DNA from: Rapana venosa
Taxonomy: Eukaryota > Mollusca > Gastropoda > Neogastropoda > Muricidae
NCBI GenBank assembly: GCA_028751875.1
Contig: CM054155.1
Coordinates: 15,385,755-15,449,754 of the forward strand
Direction: 5' to 3'
Length of the DNA: 64,000 nucleotides
Shown here piece after piece: positions 1 to 12,278 of this stretch. A program made the position numbers and the translations under genes. The notes beneath the pieces were generated by a model that did not search any database, was not told the origin of the DNA, and saw nothing but the letters and a program-made list of their open reading frames with translations. Each line of letters begins with the position of its first letter. The first letter of the stretch is position 1.

Positions 1-1117
1 GTTGACTTTTTTTTCCTTCAATGATTTGAATCACATTTCACAATATTAGATTTGTAGGAAGTTCAGCAGTTTATGTGCCTATAAAAACAAAACAGAAAAT
101 ATTAAGTGGGTGGATTTTTTCCTTTCTTCTTTTTTTTGGGCATCAAATTCAAGTTTTTTCACGACAAAGGTCACCGGCCAATTTCTTTTTCAAACTTCTG
201 GGTTTTTTTGTTTTTTTTTGTTTTGTTGTTTTTATCACCTGAAATCTTTCCACTGTAAAGACAATATATATCGATTACTGCGGTTGGTTGTATTATTGTT
301 GTTGTTGTAGTTGTTTTCCTTTTGTTTCGAAGGGGTTTTCCCCTAACCTTCTCTGTCCTATCTACTTCCTGACAAATGGTAAATTCCCACAGCAGAAGTC
401 ACACACAAACACACACACATCCATACAAACAAGTGAAGGTGTCCTTCAGGTTTCCTTCATTCCATACACATCCTCTTGAAAATTCTTCAACACTATCCTT
501 TCACACTCCAGAACTCCAAGCACAAACGATGGAAGATCTCGCCACTGGGGCTATGTTTGTCTGTCCGTCCGTCCGTCCCTCCGTCCGTCCGTTCAAGTGG
601 ATGTTCGATGTGTAGACGAAGCAAAAACGTGCACAAAAACACACTTGTAACCGAGCGAGGTGGAGGGAGGGAGACCTTATTAACACACACGTGTGCAAAT
701 TTTGTCACGAAGTTTCATCCGTCGCACATGCCCATTTTCACACAGTTAGAGAAAATTCTGTCCTAAACCGTGAAAAATAAATGCAGAAAACTTGTTTTTT
801 CTTGTTTTAGAGATAATGCAGAACTGGCTTATTCCCTGACGTAATTGATCTGTTAATGCCCCCCTTTTAGTTTTCTTTCAGACTGTATTATAGGTACATG
901 CCTTGTCCAACCAGGATGGACACCAAGCACACCCATTCAACTCTCACGTCCCGTCCTGCAGACCTGAGTACAAACAGCTTCCAGCTGATTGTTTCACGCG
1001 GGGCCTTTTCTGACGCACGTGGCACCAGTCTGAGGAACCTTTGGTTTGTGGCGCGTTGTCGTCGCTGGAGTTTTCGCTGTGTATGGTGGTCTGCTTGTGT
1101 CTAAAGTCTTGAGTTGT
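1..1117. other. Noncoding, no gene recognised
   Basis: Mostly AT-rich single-copy-looking DNA with T-runs. A short (GTCC)n tract lies at about 558-594 and a CA-rich patch at 400-425. No frame here has protein-like composition. Confidence 0.6.
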
Positions 1118-1412
1118 GGGGACGGGATAGCTCAGTGGTCAGAGCACTCGCTTTCCCCCAGCCAAGTTAAGCAGCGTCGAGCGTGGTTACCAGTTGGATG
1201 GGTAACCGTTTGCGCGCCTTGGCTTCAGTACAGTTCCCCCAGTTCACCCAGCTGTAAATGGGTACCTGCCCTCTTTAGGGTCAGGGAAGGTAAAGCAGCG
1301 AGGGAGAGGAGATGGGCGCCGCCCTCAATATGCTGGCCCTAGAGAAGTGAGGTCTCTGACGCCTCGCTCCCCTACGACCTTATAGGTTATGGGACTCTTA
1401 CTCTTTTTTAAC
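1118..1412 (+). mobile_element. SINE family B, copy 1 (tRNA-like head plus 5S-like segment)
   Basis: The copy starts GGGACGGGATAGCTCAGTGG, with a tRNA box-A-like TAGCTCAGTGGT. It then carries AGTTAAGCAGCGTCGAGC and TTGGATGGGTAACCG, which strongly resemble the internal promoter half of 5S rRNA. A body about 200 bp long follows, ending near GACCTTATAGGTTATGGGA. Four other copies lie at 2158-2336, 33232-33529, 60183-60466 and 61490-61768. Repetition in both orientations shows a mobile family; absence of any protein frame shows it is non-autonomous. Confidence 0.85.
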
Positions 1413-1418
1413 TTTACT

Positions 1419-1915
1419 ACTAATAAATGGAACTTATATAGCGCTATATCTTGCAAAGACAAATCAAAGTGCGTGCATTCAACCTAACCTTATACAGTCC
1501 TGCAATCAATGATAAATAATCAATAGTTTAAACAAACAGATATTACAAACATGGTGCGCTGCAGACAAAATCTTTGAAATAAAATTTCAACGGTCAAATG
1601 TTTTTCAAAAGTATACACACACACTCACACAGGTCGTTTACTTTAGCAGGGTGATAGGACACGGGTTAGTGAAGGTGGGATAGTTCTGATATGAAACAGG
1701 GGGGGGGGGGGGGAATCTTACGTTTGAAATAAATATGTCTTGAGGCTGGATTTAAAAGTGTCATAACTAGGTTTCTGGCGAAGAGAGAGCTAGAGAGGGA
1801 GCTCATTCCAGGTCGATGGACCCGAAATAGAGAAAGAGCGGCGGCCAACGGTTGATTGGTTGAATCTAGGTATTCGTAGGCACAAGATACTAGACTAAAC
1901 TTGACTTGATCCACG
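1419..1915 (-). mobile_element. Non-LTR retrotransposon 3' end (LINE fragment)
   Basis: On the minus strand one frame reads RSFSISGPSTWNELPL, then a TAG, then LSLRQKPSYDTFKSSLKTYL. This is the characteristic C-terminal end of many LINE reverse transcriptase polyproteins (RSFS..GP..WN.LP..LR...FKS.LK..L). The 3' UTR follows and ends with AAGCGCTATATAA-like sequence and a TTATTAG tail at about 1420-1500. The element is 5'-truncated and carries one in-frame stop, so it is dead. A poly-G run (1699-1713, plus strand) interrupts the 3' UTR. The same tail occurs at six other places in the window. Confidence 0.75.
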
Positions 1916-2157
1916 GTTGAGACCGATGGTCGGTTCCTGGTTCCTGTAGGAACACATCTAGCTAGTACACGTTGTCGCTGCTTGTGGCTTAAGTCTGCGT
2001 TTAATTAAGGATAATCATCGACGAACGTAAAGAAAAGAAAGAAAATAATATATATAGTATTGCTTAATTCTCTGTGTAAAAGTGCACTGGAGACTAAAGT
2101 CTGTGTTAGACTACTGACAGTCATGGTGTTGCTGGGGACAGGGTTATGTCTGTCAGT

Positions 2158-2336
2158 AGGCAGAATCTCTTCTCCCTCGCTGCTTTGCCTCCCGTGTCCA
2201 TTTACAGCTGGGTGAACTGGGGGACTGTACTGAAGCCAAGGGGTACGAACGGTCACCCATCCTAGAGGGAACCCACGCTGACTTACCCTTCGCTTGGGGA
2301 GAGTGAGTGCTCTGGCCACTGAGCTACCCCATCCCC
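2158..2336 (-). mobile_element. SINE family B, copy 2 (truncated)
   Basis: Reverse-oriented copy retaining the tRNA/5S-like head (gagctaccccatcc at the right edge; acggtcacccatcc in the 5S-like part) and part of the body. It lacks the 3' end present in the 1118 and 33232 copies. Confidence 0.75.
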
Positions 2337-2478
2337 AGCCTCAGTGGTGTATTTGTTTAAAAGTCTGCTATGTAGCCTTCATCTTCAGAAGGGTGACCTT
2401 CATGTAAAACCAACGTTTTATCTTGTGAGTCAATAACTGATTAATTTTAGCAGAGAGAGATTTTATTTTATTTATTCG

Positions 2479-2651
2479 TTTATATCGAGGATGATGGAAT
2501 AAGCACTCATGTGCTTTTTTACATCCAGTCCCCGTATGTATGCGGTTTTGTAAATTTTGTCATGTTTCCACCGGCACACAATGACCTACTCTTCCGAAAA
2601 GCGGAACAGGATTTAACGTGTGCGCAAGATGTTCTGCATGCGTTCGAACAC

Positions 2652-2653
<2 letters not shown>
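2479..2653 (-). mobile_element. SINE family A, copy 1 (3' part only)
   Basis: Contains the family-A end (tatatcgaggatgatgg, aataagcactcatgtgc) and the lower body up to a point where the sequence changes abruptly to (AGAC)n at 2652. The tRNA-like head is missing. Confidence 0.8.
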
Positions 2654-2685
<32 letters not shown>

Positions 2686-2740
2686 GACAGACAGACACAG
2701 AGAGAGACAGACACAGAGAGAGACAGAGACAGAGAGAGAA
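2652..2740. repeat. (AGAC)n/(AGAG)n microsatellite
   Basis: Tetranucleotide tract that begins exactly where SINE copy A1 breaks off. Confidence 0.9.
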
Positions 2741-3880
2741 TGCCTCTCAGCTTTTAAGAGGTGTGTTACTCTTTAATCTGTATTGTTTAACGCATGCTGT
2801 ATAAATTTCAAGTTACCACTTATAATTTCTCAAGTTGAGATATTACAGTATTGTTGAATCTTGATTCTTAAGTCTTATAGAAATAACATTTACTAATTTT
2901 TTTATGTCCAATTGTTGTTTTACTTGTAATACCAAATGAACTTTATGCCCGTTGTGACATTCATTACGTCATTACAATTTTGATTCGCTTTACAAGAACA
3001 CATGTTCATTGTCATTCTAGAAAACACATTGGATTTAATCCTACAGAATGCAAAGAAAATTAAAACAGCTCACAACTTTTTGCCCCAATTAAAGCCACTG
3101 TTAAGTTCGTTTCACATAATACCATTAACTTGGTTTTTTTTCTTTTTTTAACCTGCTTGGATTTTAAAAAAATTTAACACTAATAGAACAAAGTTTAAAA
3201 CATTACAGGCAGAAAAATATACAACACAGTCACAATCATTTAAAAAAATGAACATTACTTTAAGTCGGTCATTTTTCATCCAGAAAAAAGTAAAGAGTAC
3301 AGATCTTTTGACGCACACAGACATCCATATCATCACATCGTCCGCCCCAATCTTCAAAGACAGCAGCAGCACCACAAGGGTGGTTGGCTGCCCAAAGGGG
3401 AGGGAGGAAAGGAGGGAAGGGAGGAAGGAAGGGAGGTAGTTGCTTTGGGAGACTGACTGACTGTTAGGCTATAATAGTCTGCCGTGCTGAGCAGTGCTCT
3501 TCGACCACTTTCTCTGGCACTACCGACCAGTGTTGGGGACACAATGAGGAGGCCCTTCCTTCAGCTATTGTTGCTCATTTCCTGCAGGCTTACCCTAGGC
3601 TATTCCTCGCAAGTTAGGCCTATCTGTAACGCGCCTGAGTAGGCCTATAATACGCACAATCAGGTCTATACTGCAAACTGGAATGAATGAAAGAAAGCAA
3701 TTATAAACGTTTAAAGTAGTACACAGTTACTAAAACTAAAATAACGTCGACATGTTTAAGAAGCTTATTAATCAGTATATGTAATTTTTAAATGATAATG
3801 TGTGTTTTACGTGGTGTTGTGCAGTCGAAAGACATTTGTCCATATGTAAATAGACAATAAAGGTTGTATTTTGTAGCCTA
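2741..3880. other. Noncoding, nothing recognised
   Basis: AT-rich DNA with a short purine tract (3399-3436). No protein-like frame and no repeat shared with the rest of the window was seen. Confidence 0.5.
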
Positions 3881-4217
3881 GGGGGACGGGAAAGCCTAGT
3901 GGTCAGAACATTGCGCTCGCAATCTGACGACCCTGGTTCGATTCCCGTTCAAGGAGGATATTTTCCCCTGGAGTTAACATCAGTGCAGACTCCACTCTCC
4001 CCAGAAAGTCCTTCGATGAGACTATAAACCGAGGCCCCGTGTGCGAACGCACGGAGAACATCTTGTGCACACGTTAAATCCTGTTCGGCTTTTCGTAAGA
4101 GTAGGCCATTGTGTGCCGGTGGGAACAGATGACAGAATTTACAAAACCGCACACACACACTGGGACTGGATGTAAAAAAGCACATAAGTGCTTATTCCAT
4201 TATCCTGATATACAAGA
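3881..4217 (+). mobile_element. SINE family A, copy 2 (full length, tRNA-type)
   Basis: Head GGGGGACGGGAAAGCCTAGT carries box-A-like AGCCTAGTGGTCAGAAC, and box-B-like GGTTCGATTCC lies 35 nt downstream, as in a tRNA-derived pol III promoter. The body includes GAGGCCCCGTGTGCGAACGC and TAGGCCATTGTGTGCCGG. The 3' end is AGCACATAAGTGCTTATTCC, a short palindrome, followed by ATTATCCTGATATA and an A-rich tail. About 337 bp. This is the reference copy for the other family-A entries. Confidence 0.88.
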
Positions 4218-4289
4218 ATTAAAAAAAATAGAATAAAATTCTTTAATATCACTGAGTGAACAGACGCAAAATTAAAGCAATAAAACAAC

Positions 4290-4389
4290 AACACACACAC
4301 ACACACACACACACACTGACACAGAGTAATAATAAGGGAAGGAAAGGAAGCCAGACAGACTGAAACAGACAAAGACAAAAAGAAAGATA

Positions 4390-4454
<65 letters not shown>
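4290..4454. repeat. (CA)n and (AG)n microsatellites
   Basis: (CA)n at 4290-4316 and pure (AG)n at 4395-4454, directly following SINE copy A2. Long Ser/Leu-rich frames across this stretch are repeat translations. Confidence 0.95.
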
Positions 4455-4458
<4 letters not shown>

Positions 4459-6126
4459 AGACAGACAGAGCAGAAGAAGAAGAAGACAGACAGACAAGGA
4501 AAAGACAGACTTGACAAAATTTCACATGCAAACCAAACACACCCAGAGAAAGCGATCACAACAGCAAACGATTCTCAAACGCCACAACCACAACGCATTT
4601 ACACTGAAGTTTATTGGTCTTGCACTTCCAATAACTGACAAGCACAATGGATTTGGAGACTCCTTGATACTGCCAACAAGCAGACCAAAAAAAAAAAAGA
4701 AATGAAATGAAAAATAAAATAAGAAGAAATGATACTACTGGTATCAATCAATCAATCAATCAATCACAAAAAGATAGCACACAGCACACAACATACACAC
4801 ATACACCTCTGTTGGTACCTATTGTTGGAAAGCAGCAAGACTTTTTCAACTGGTTATGGACATACACTGATTCCCGATGGTTTGTTAACACTTACATGTA
4901 TAAACAGCAACAACAACAAAAAAGGTGGGGGGTATTACAAACAATCTGATTGCAAAAAATCAAGGATACGCACTGACAATATAACTCCTTTTTTGTTTGT
5001 TTGGTGTTTTTGTTTTTACACAAGCTCAGATCTGCTTTCAGTTGATAGATATAATAGATTGTCAACCTGCATACATAAAACTGTTTAAAGGACAAAAAAA
5101 AAAAGCTTATTTGTTTAAAAAAATAAATAAATAAAAGATAAAGGACAAAATTCATACTGACAATGATTGTTTGTTAATGGTGGAGTTATACATATAAAGA
5201 GGAAACAAGGCATAAAAATAATACCTTACTTCCTTCTTCTTTTTTTCTTTTTTTTTTTTGAAGATATTTGTTACAGATAAGTCACTTCAAACTTACTGCT
5301 AAAAAAGAAAATAATTTGTTTTTTGTCTTGTTTGTCTTTGAGGCAGTATCTGCCTTACCCTAACATTACCCTTTCAGTTTGCCGGACAAACATAAAGCAA
5401 TATAATAAATCTTCTTTCTTTCATTCTTCTTCTTCTTCTTCCTTTTTTGTCATGTTTCTCCCAGGGGAGGTTTGACATTGATGAGCCTTCTCCATCTCTC
5501 TCTGTTTTGAGCTTCCTCCTTATTTATGCCCCTTTCTCTAAGATCATCTGCAATACAGGCAGCCCAGGTTTTCTTTCATTCCATCTTATTAATTGTTTCA
5601 GAGCCCTCTGCCAACCACAAAAACCATACTACCAGGGCTGTCCCATCACTGAATTCCAACACCCACATGAGCATAAATTTACTTGAAGACCAAACTCACC
5701 AGAAACCAAATACCCTCAAAATATCAAACGCTCTCAACCTGGGGGAAAAAAAAGTCTTCTTTAAATTGCACTGTACCTTAACCCTTGTATTCTTTCTGAC
5801 AACCAACGCACAAGCCAGACTATGCAGAGGACACCAGACATTCACCATCCCCAGAATACACATCCCCCCCCAAAAAGCATAGAAAAATACAACAAGCAGT
5901 TAAAAATATATATATATATGAAAAGCCATAATGGAGAAAACAACACTGCAGAATGGACACCCAGTACCCTTCCCAGTGTTTCAATCACCACTACCTACCT
6001 AGTCACCCGATCAAAAACAGATCCGGCAAAATGTCGTACAATAATTATGTTCCCAAGTAAATTGTGTTCAAAGTAAAATGCTGTGAGATTTCCTTGACAG
6101 AAAGGCTGGCATGTGGACTGGGAAGG
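4455..6126. other. Noncoding, nothing recognised
   Basis: AT-rich stretch with A-runs, (AATC)n at 4744-4765 and CTT-rich patches near 5425. No gene or dispersed element identified. Confidence 0.5.
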
Positions 6127-6177
6127 CAGAGAGAGACAGAGAGAGAGAGAGAGAGACAGACAGTAGAGAAGAGAGAG

Positions 6178-6242
<65 letters not shown>

Positions 6243-6299
6243 TTTGAGAAAATAAACAAACTAGCATCGCTATGAAGGGGGGGGGGGGGGGGGGGGGGG
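6127..6299. repeat. (GA)n tract and poly-G run
   Basis: Imperfect then pure (GA)n at 6127-6241, and 23 consecutive G at 6277-6299. Confidence 0.95.
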
Positions 6300-8251
6300 T
6301 GAGGGGGTCAGCATAACCAATGCATGACTATTATCACACAGAAACAGTGGTTATTCTCAGCACAGCTAACCACGACAGACGAACCATGCCAAACATACTG
6401 ATCTGATCTTGTCAAACGTTACTATTTAGTCAACTTGTAGTAAAAACGTTCTCAACAATACATCATCACAACCAGAGAAAAAAAATTTTGCTTAAGGTAA
6501 ATCATACCAAGTTTGTCCAAATGTCATAAGCTATTTTGCTATAAAAAAAATTTTTAATTGCCTTTTTTTTTTATTAATTATCCAAAAATGCAGCCAAACA
6601 AAACCCCCCCAAAAATCAGGTTTAAAAAAAAACAACCTCTTCAAAGTACTAAACAGACATGACATGGGATATAATTATAAACCAGCAACACAGCTGCTGA
6701 ACAGACACGTATACTAAGCCTGTATTCTAAAGCTGACTGAATCAACACTCCGTCACTACTACTAGTACAATAATACAAATGCCATGTAACAGACTGAGTG
6801 GCAAGATCAGCTTGTGAAAAGGCAGGGGAGCTGGAGCTGGAACAGCAAAGGTAAAAATAAGACACTAGCTGAACTAGAAAAGGGATGACAGGCAGAAAAA
6901 CAGTTTAGCAAAACAAAACAAAACACACAAAACAACAAACACTACAAGAACAGATCAAAGAGAGTAATAAAAGAATGGGACATGGAAGAATCATAAAAAA
7001 TTCTGAGCTTTCCAATAGAAATGTGGAGTTGCAGAGAGAGGGAAAGGCTTAGGAGTATTAACAACGGTTTTGCTTTTATTCTTGTCTTCTTTCTGTTAAG
7101 TCTGTGTTCATTCAAAATGATGTACAACTCAAAAACTTTCAACAGTTCCTTTCATTTCATTTTGTTTGGACATGACATCAGTCCTGGTATGCCCTCAGTG
7201 GACTATGAACTGCCGCAGGCCTAAAACAATGATGTCATTTGTTCGCTATTTACTCAGGCATTGCCAAGCCTTCATAAGGGAAGCAACTTCATGGCGGTAT
7301 TGCCATTTGTGTCTTCAATTGCCTCCCTTTAGCATACATTGAGGAAAACCATTACAGTTGCGTGTTTGTTTGTTCTATAAAGATTGCTTTTACACAATAA
7401 ATGCGATCTGAATTGTGTCCATTATATTTCACTTTCTTGATATGTGGATTTAATTTTTTTGATAAACCTAAGTTGCAATTTTTAAAAAAAAATTGCACAT
7501 CTCAAAATCCCAATGCATAAGGTATTATTTTCAAATGCAAAATATCAAATACTACCCAAGTTAATATCTGTCTACAACACTGCTTGCGTGTACGGAAAGC
7601 ACAAGTACCCCAGGAAAATAGGCAAGGCCTCTTGGCAAATCTGGAAAGAAGACTACGAAAACAATGCCCGACAACAGAAACGGACTACCCTGTCTTGTTC
7701 AGGTCACAATAAGAACACATATTTAAAGATACATCCTTCTACCCACATGATGTCCAGGAATTCGCACCAACCACTGTAGATCCGCTGTCATCTACCTTCC
7801 AATACCCTTCACTCACTGTCAGAATTCAAACAGCGTCTACTCCTCCCCTTTCTCAACAACTCCTCTTTCACTGTCCACCACTGGAAGAGAATTTTCAAAA
7901 TCTGCGTCATCTCCATACTGATATAAATAACCCTCCCTCTGACATCTGCAACAAAACGTCTTCAGGATGGTGTCTCCTCTAACAGGCCGCCAAGCTCATG
8001 ATTTATACTCCTCCTTCTTCTTCTTTCTTTAATTTAGCGTCTGTTCACTCAAGGTGATGTTATACTCCTCCCCTGTGGCAGCGTACCTTTAAACCCCAAC
8101 ATGCAGGCCTATACCCCTCCTACCCCCAACACTCTCTCTCTCTGCCTCTGATCCGTTACTGTCTGTATCAGGTCTACCTGCAGGCCCTTACCACCCCTGC
8201 AACATCTTCTCACTGATTCTATAGAAGACCAACTCACACGCCAGACATCTC
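6300..8251. other. Noncoding, no gene recognised
   Basis: Mixed AT-rich DNA. A stretch at 7800-7990 has weakly LINE-like wording (LLFHCPPLEENF in one plus-strand frame) but I could not establish a domain. Confidence 0.4.
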
Positions 8252-8255
8252 TTAA

Positions 8256-8563
8256 CCCTTTTGCATTCGCATTCTCTCAACACAAAACTGCCCCTAGATT
8301 TCGCATTCTTTCATTACTTTGGGCCTAAAATCGGGTAGGAGTAAACCGTAATTCATTTTGACTGTGTTTGTATGTTTACAAGAACGAAACTCGGCAGGTG
8401 GCTTTATAAGACAACGTACTATAGCTTGTACTATATTTTTTTGTGTCTGGGAGGGGACGGAAAACTACTGTGTGTAAATCCCAGCTAATTCCGGGTCAAG
8501 ATTAAAGGGGGGAGGGGGGGGGTTAATTTGATCCTGGCTAATCCCAGGTCAGGACTAAGAGGG
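8256..8563. mobile_element. Short TTAA-flanked element, possibly piggyBac-type MITE
   Basis: TTAA occurs at both borders (8252-8255 and 8564-8567). The termini begin CCCTTTT and, read inward from the right, CCCTCTT. TTAA target duplications and CCY-starting ends are typical of piggyBac transposons. The 308 bp interior has no coding capacity. The right part shows a diverged internal duplication (gctaattccgggtcaagatt versus gctaatcccaggtcaggact). Confidence 0.42.
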
Positions 8564-8737
8564 TTAAGGCAGCCCTATCCTGACAGACCATTCTACTGCC
8601 ACCTCCTTAGAATGTTTGTTTGTCTCTTCTTTTTCTCCTGCTCCTCCTTCTTGAGTAGACAACTAAGCCACCTTTTCACAGTCCCTGATTCATTCATCTC
8701 TACTAGAATGTAAACATAATCAAAGAAGAAGTACGTA

Positions 8738-8863
8738 AGTGTGTGTGTGTGTTAGTGTGTGTGTGTGTGTTAGTGTGTTAGTGTGTGTGTGTGTGTTAGT
8801 GTGTAAGTGTGTGTGTGTGTGTAAGTGTGTGTGTCTGTCTGTGTTGTTGTTGTTGTTGTCTTT
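8738..8863. repeat. (GT)n with interspersed TTAGTG, then (GTT)n
   Basis: Dinucleotide repeat interrupted at intervals by TTAGTGTG, ending in a (GTT)n run. Confidence 0.9.
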
Positions 8864-9520
8864 GTTGCTGAAACCCCATGTTATCCCAAAGGCCTGATTC
8901 AGGCAAAAACCGATTCAAAAGAAAAAGAAAGAATCAGTGACAAACCAATACTAATACTGACACCACATCAAAGTGGTTTTTTTTAAATGAATATCAATCA
9001 AGCTGATGTCACACGACAACAATACATCTCCCTATACAACAATTCTAAAGGATGGGAAATCCAAATAAACAACAACAACAAACATAAACCTACCTTAAAA
9101 AACAAAAAACAACAACCATAGCCCCCCAGTCCCCCCCCCCCCCAAAAAAAAAACCCCACCCTCTTTTTCCCCTTTAAACAAACATCTGCGCCAAGCCAAG
9201 GAGACAGTGAAGAACCCCACAAGCATGCACACCAAGCAAATATACCTAAGACACCCTGACAATAACCTCACATACCCCAGTCATCACCAAAAATACATCC
9301 CTCCCGACAAAAAAACTGGAACCTTTAGTAAAAAGACCAAAAAAATCATTACGATACCCCCACAAAAAACAGTACATAGACATAGCTCACAGAGCTCAAA
9401 TACGGCTGAAACTGTGGCAAAGACACTTAACAGCGCAACATGTAAGACAGGACTAGGTCGAAAACAGCGTCAGATATACAGAAAAAAACAAAAACTTTCC
9501 ACACACATCAGAAGCTCTCT
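8864..9520. other. Noncoding, nothing recognised
   Basis: A-rich and C-rich DNA with no repeats shared elsewhere in the window and no protein-like frame. Confidence 0.5.
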
Positions 9521-9647
9521 GCTGAAGACAAGCTTTGAATCTTCTACTTTAAACATACTGACTCCTGTCCCAAGTAATGTGACACTCTAATGCTGAAGAC
9601 AAGCTTTGAATCTTCTACTTTAAACACACTGACTCGTGTCTAAGCAA
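9521..9647. repeat. Direct tandem duplication, 71-bp period
   Basis: The phrase gctgaagacaagctttgaat and the following 36 nt occur at 9521 and again at 9592 with a few changes. Confidence 0.85.
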
Positions 9648-9670
9648 TTTTCTTTTTTTTCTCCCTTATG

Positions 9671-9870
9671 TGGGTGGAGTGATGTGATGTTTGGGTTTGT
9701 GTGCGAGTAGTCGGTGTATGTGTATCAAGTTGTGTGTGTGTGTGCATGTGTGTGTGCATGTGTGTGTGATGTGTGCATGCATGTGTGTGTGATGTGTGTG
9801 TTGTGCATGCATGTGTGCATGCACATGTGTGTGTATGTGTGTGTGCATGTTGTGTGCGATGCATGCACAT
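9671..9870. repeat. (TG)n/(TGCA)-rich tract
   Basis: Alternating purine-pyrimidine sequence of TG, GTGTGCATG and GATG units, ending just before SINE copy A3. Confidence 0.9.
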
Positions 9871-9884
9871 GAACATGTAATGTG

Positions 9885-10221
9885 AAGGAAGGACGGTGCA
9901 GGATGGTTAAGATTGCCTGCCAACAAATAAATCGTGAGGTTCTGGGTTCGATTCCCAGCCTCGCCCTTTCTTCCAGTTTGACAAAAAATCGAACTGAATG
10001 TCAAGTCCTTGCGGATGAGACTATAAACCGAGGCCCCGTGTGCGAACGCTGCAGACCATCTTGCGCACATGTTATAATCCTGTTCCGCTGATCGAAAGAG
10101 TAGGCCATTGTGTGCCGGTGGGAACAGATGACAAAATTTTAAAAACCGCATACACACGCATTAAAAAAAAGCGCTTTGATTTGTAGCTTTACAAGATTCA
10201 GCGATATATAAAAATTCCATA

Positions 10222-10262
<41 letters not shown>
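9885..10262 (+). mobile_element. SINE mosaic: alternative tRNA head, family-A body, LINE-like tail
   Basis: The head (GGACGGTGCAGGATGGTTAA ... GGTTCGATTCC) differs from the family-A head but still carries box-A-like and box-B-like motifs. The middle (10018-10150) is the family-A body (ACCGAGGCCCCGTGTGCGAA, GTAGGCCATTGTGTGCCGG). Instead of the usual AGCACATAAGTGC end it finishes with AGCGCTTTGATTTGT and GCGATATATAA, then (ATT)n at 10223-10262. That ending matches the LINE 3' tail seen at 1419-1515 and elsewhere. Confidence 0.75.
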
Positions 10263-10264
<2 letters not shown>

Positions 10265-10598
10265 AGGTGTCTCAGAAAGTTTATTGTTGGGTATTTCAGT
10301 TTTTTAATCTTGTTAAGGGCACAAGGTTTTTAAAAAAAAGATGAAGCCCCATACATACAAACTCCTTTATCACCATAAAAACAGTGTCACACACAAAACA
10401 AACAAAACTGGGAGAAAGGAACTGAGAAAAGACAAGAGCTAAAAACAAGCATACCCGCTACAGCAGGTGACAATTCTCTTACCATAGACTTTCCCTCCTG
10501 CACAGCCACCAACAATGATGGAATCGTCACAGAGTCTATCTCCAACAAAATACTTAAATATCCACTATCAGTCCCATTCATATCCAAAATCAATGAAT

Positions 10599-10700
10599 GG
10601 GTGGCGCTGCTCTTTGTGGTGACATGCTCTCCCCGTGGAAAGCAGCCCGAATTTCACGCAGAGAAATCTGCCGTGACTTAAAAGTGGTATAAAAAACATT
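10599..10700 (+). mobile_element. SINE family C, copy 1 (short)
   Basis: Begins GGGTGGCGCTGCTCTTTGTG and contains TCTCCCCGTGG, AAGCAGCCCGAATTTCACGC. It is related to the head of the copy at 59925-60075 and carries tRNA-like spacing. Confidence 0.55.
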
Positions 10701-11966
10701 TTTTTAATAAAATGAAAAAAAACATAATAAATCCCTTCTTCCAGCCCCCATCCTCTCTCCCCACCTTCATTCCACTTTCTACCACCACCACCTGGCACCA
10801 CCACCACCCCCACAAAAGAGTTCACATGTTGACAATACTTCACCATACAACTTGCTCTTCCCTCGAGAGCTTTAGTACTCCATTGCAGCAAAGGTATCGG
10901 GACACTCATGAGCATACACCACTCACCACACATGTCAATAGATTTTTTAAAACAAACAACACCCACCCCCCCCTCCACCAAACTTCCAAGAAGGAAGTAA
11001 AACATGGGAGCAGGAAGGGGGTGAGAGTGGCAGGGAGGGGGTGGGGGTTAGGGGGGGGGGGAGTTGGGGGCTGGAACCAATATCACAATGAGCTGACCTC
11101 AGATCTCAAAGAAATCAGAAAGAAAAAAAAAGGACGTGGGTGGAGAGTACACAACAGGCAAAAAAAGGGTGTGTGGTTTCTAGCGATGACTAACGCTTCA
11201 AATAATTAGAATACTGTCGACTTCTCATCATATCACTGTCTGATACAGATTTTTTTAAAAAGATGTACATAATATTGCAACAACAACAAAATCTAACCTT
11301 CGAAAAAATACTGTGCACAATATACGTGAAAAGCTGAGCAAAAAAGAAGAGAAAAAGATACCCAGAAATTGTACCATCATCATCAACATAAAATAAAAAG
11401 AGAAAAAGAAACCCACAGATTTTGCAATCATCAACATAAAAAAAAAGACAAAGAAACCACAGATTTTGCCATCATCAACATAAAAAAGGTGTTTTTTTTC
11501 TAAATACAAAACTCATATCCATAAGCATACCACTGTTTTCTTTCTTTCTCTCTCTCTCTCTCTTCTTCTTTTATTCATATTTTTGCAGGGGGGGGGGGGG
11601 GGGGGGGGGGGGGATTCGATTGGAAAGGTTGGGTTTACTTTTTTTTAATTTTTAAGTTTAGCCCCACCCCCTTTTGTGTCTTCAGTTTGTTAAATTGTCT
11701 TTTTTTTTAAAATAAGAAACAAAGACATAGTCCTAATCAACCCACCCACCCGATCAAGCCTGAAACTGACCTTTTCTTCACTCACACAACTAACGCCTTC
11801 GTGGGTATTGTACCTAGAAACCTACAAGGACTGCTATGTAACCCCTAGCAATCACATCACAGAACACTTTGGGTTGGCACTAGGTAAAGTCATAGGCATG
11901 GGATTTCTGCTGGAACCAACAAGAGTAGACCAGTTTTGAAGAATGGAAGGATTTTAGAAAAGTGGA
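10701..11966. other. Noncoding with poly-G and CT tracts
   Basis: Contains a G-rich patch (11035-11070), a triplicated (catcatcaacataaaa) phrase at about 11377-11486, (CT)n at 11547-11562 and 26 G at 11588-11613. No gene seen. Confidence 0.5.
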
Positions 11967-12245
11967 ATCCTCATTCATCATCATCATCATCATCACCATC
12001 ATCATCACCGCCACCAGAGCATTTTGATCCTGCCTGGGGCATCATCATTATCATCATGACAAGTACCATCATGATCATCATTATCATCATCATCACCAAA
12101 GCACTTGGTCCTGCCTGGGACATCATCCTCACCATAATCATGACAATTATCATCATCATGATCATGATCATCATCATCACCAGAGCATTTGATCCCTGCC
12201 TGGGACATCATTATCATCGTTATCTCATCGTTATCATCATAATTG

Positions 12246-12278
<33 letters not shown>

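Noticed and set aside
1118..1200. Possible genuine tRNA or 5S rRNA gene
   Set aside because: Only partial tRNA-like and 5S-like halves are present and joined; neither can form a full mature RNA, and the unit is repeated as a SINE.
1046..1342. Plus-strand frame of 98 codons (also near 33229-33456) with the same sequence at both places
   Set aside because: It is an open frame across SINE family B; the repeated occurrence reflects the SINE, not a conserved protein.
9666..10157. Minus-strand frames with the phrase KFCHLFPPAHNGLLF, recurring near 3949, 2511 and 59332
   Set aside because: This phrase is the translation of the SINE family-A body in reverse; it recurs wherever the SINE does.
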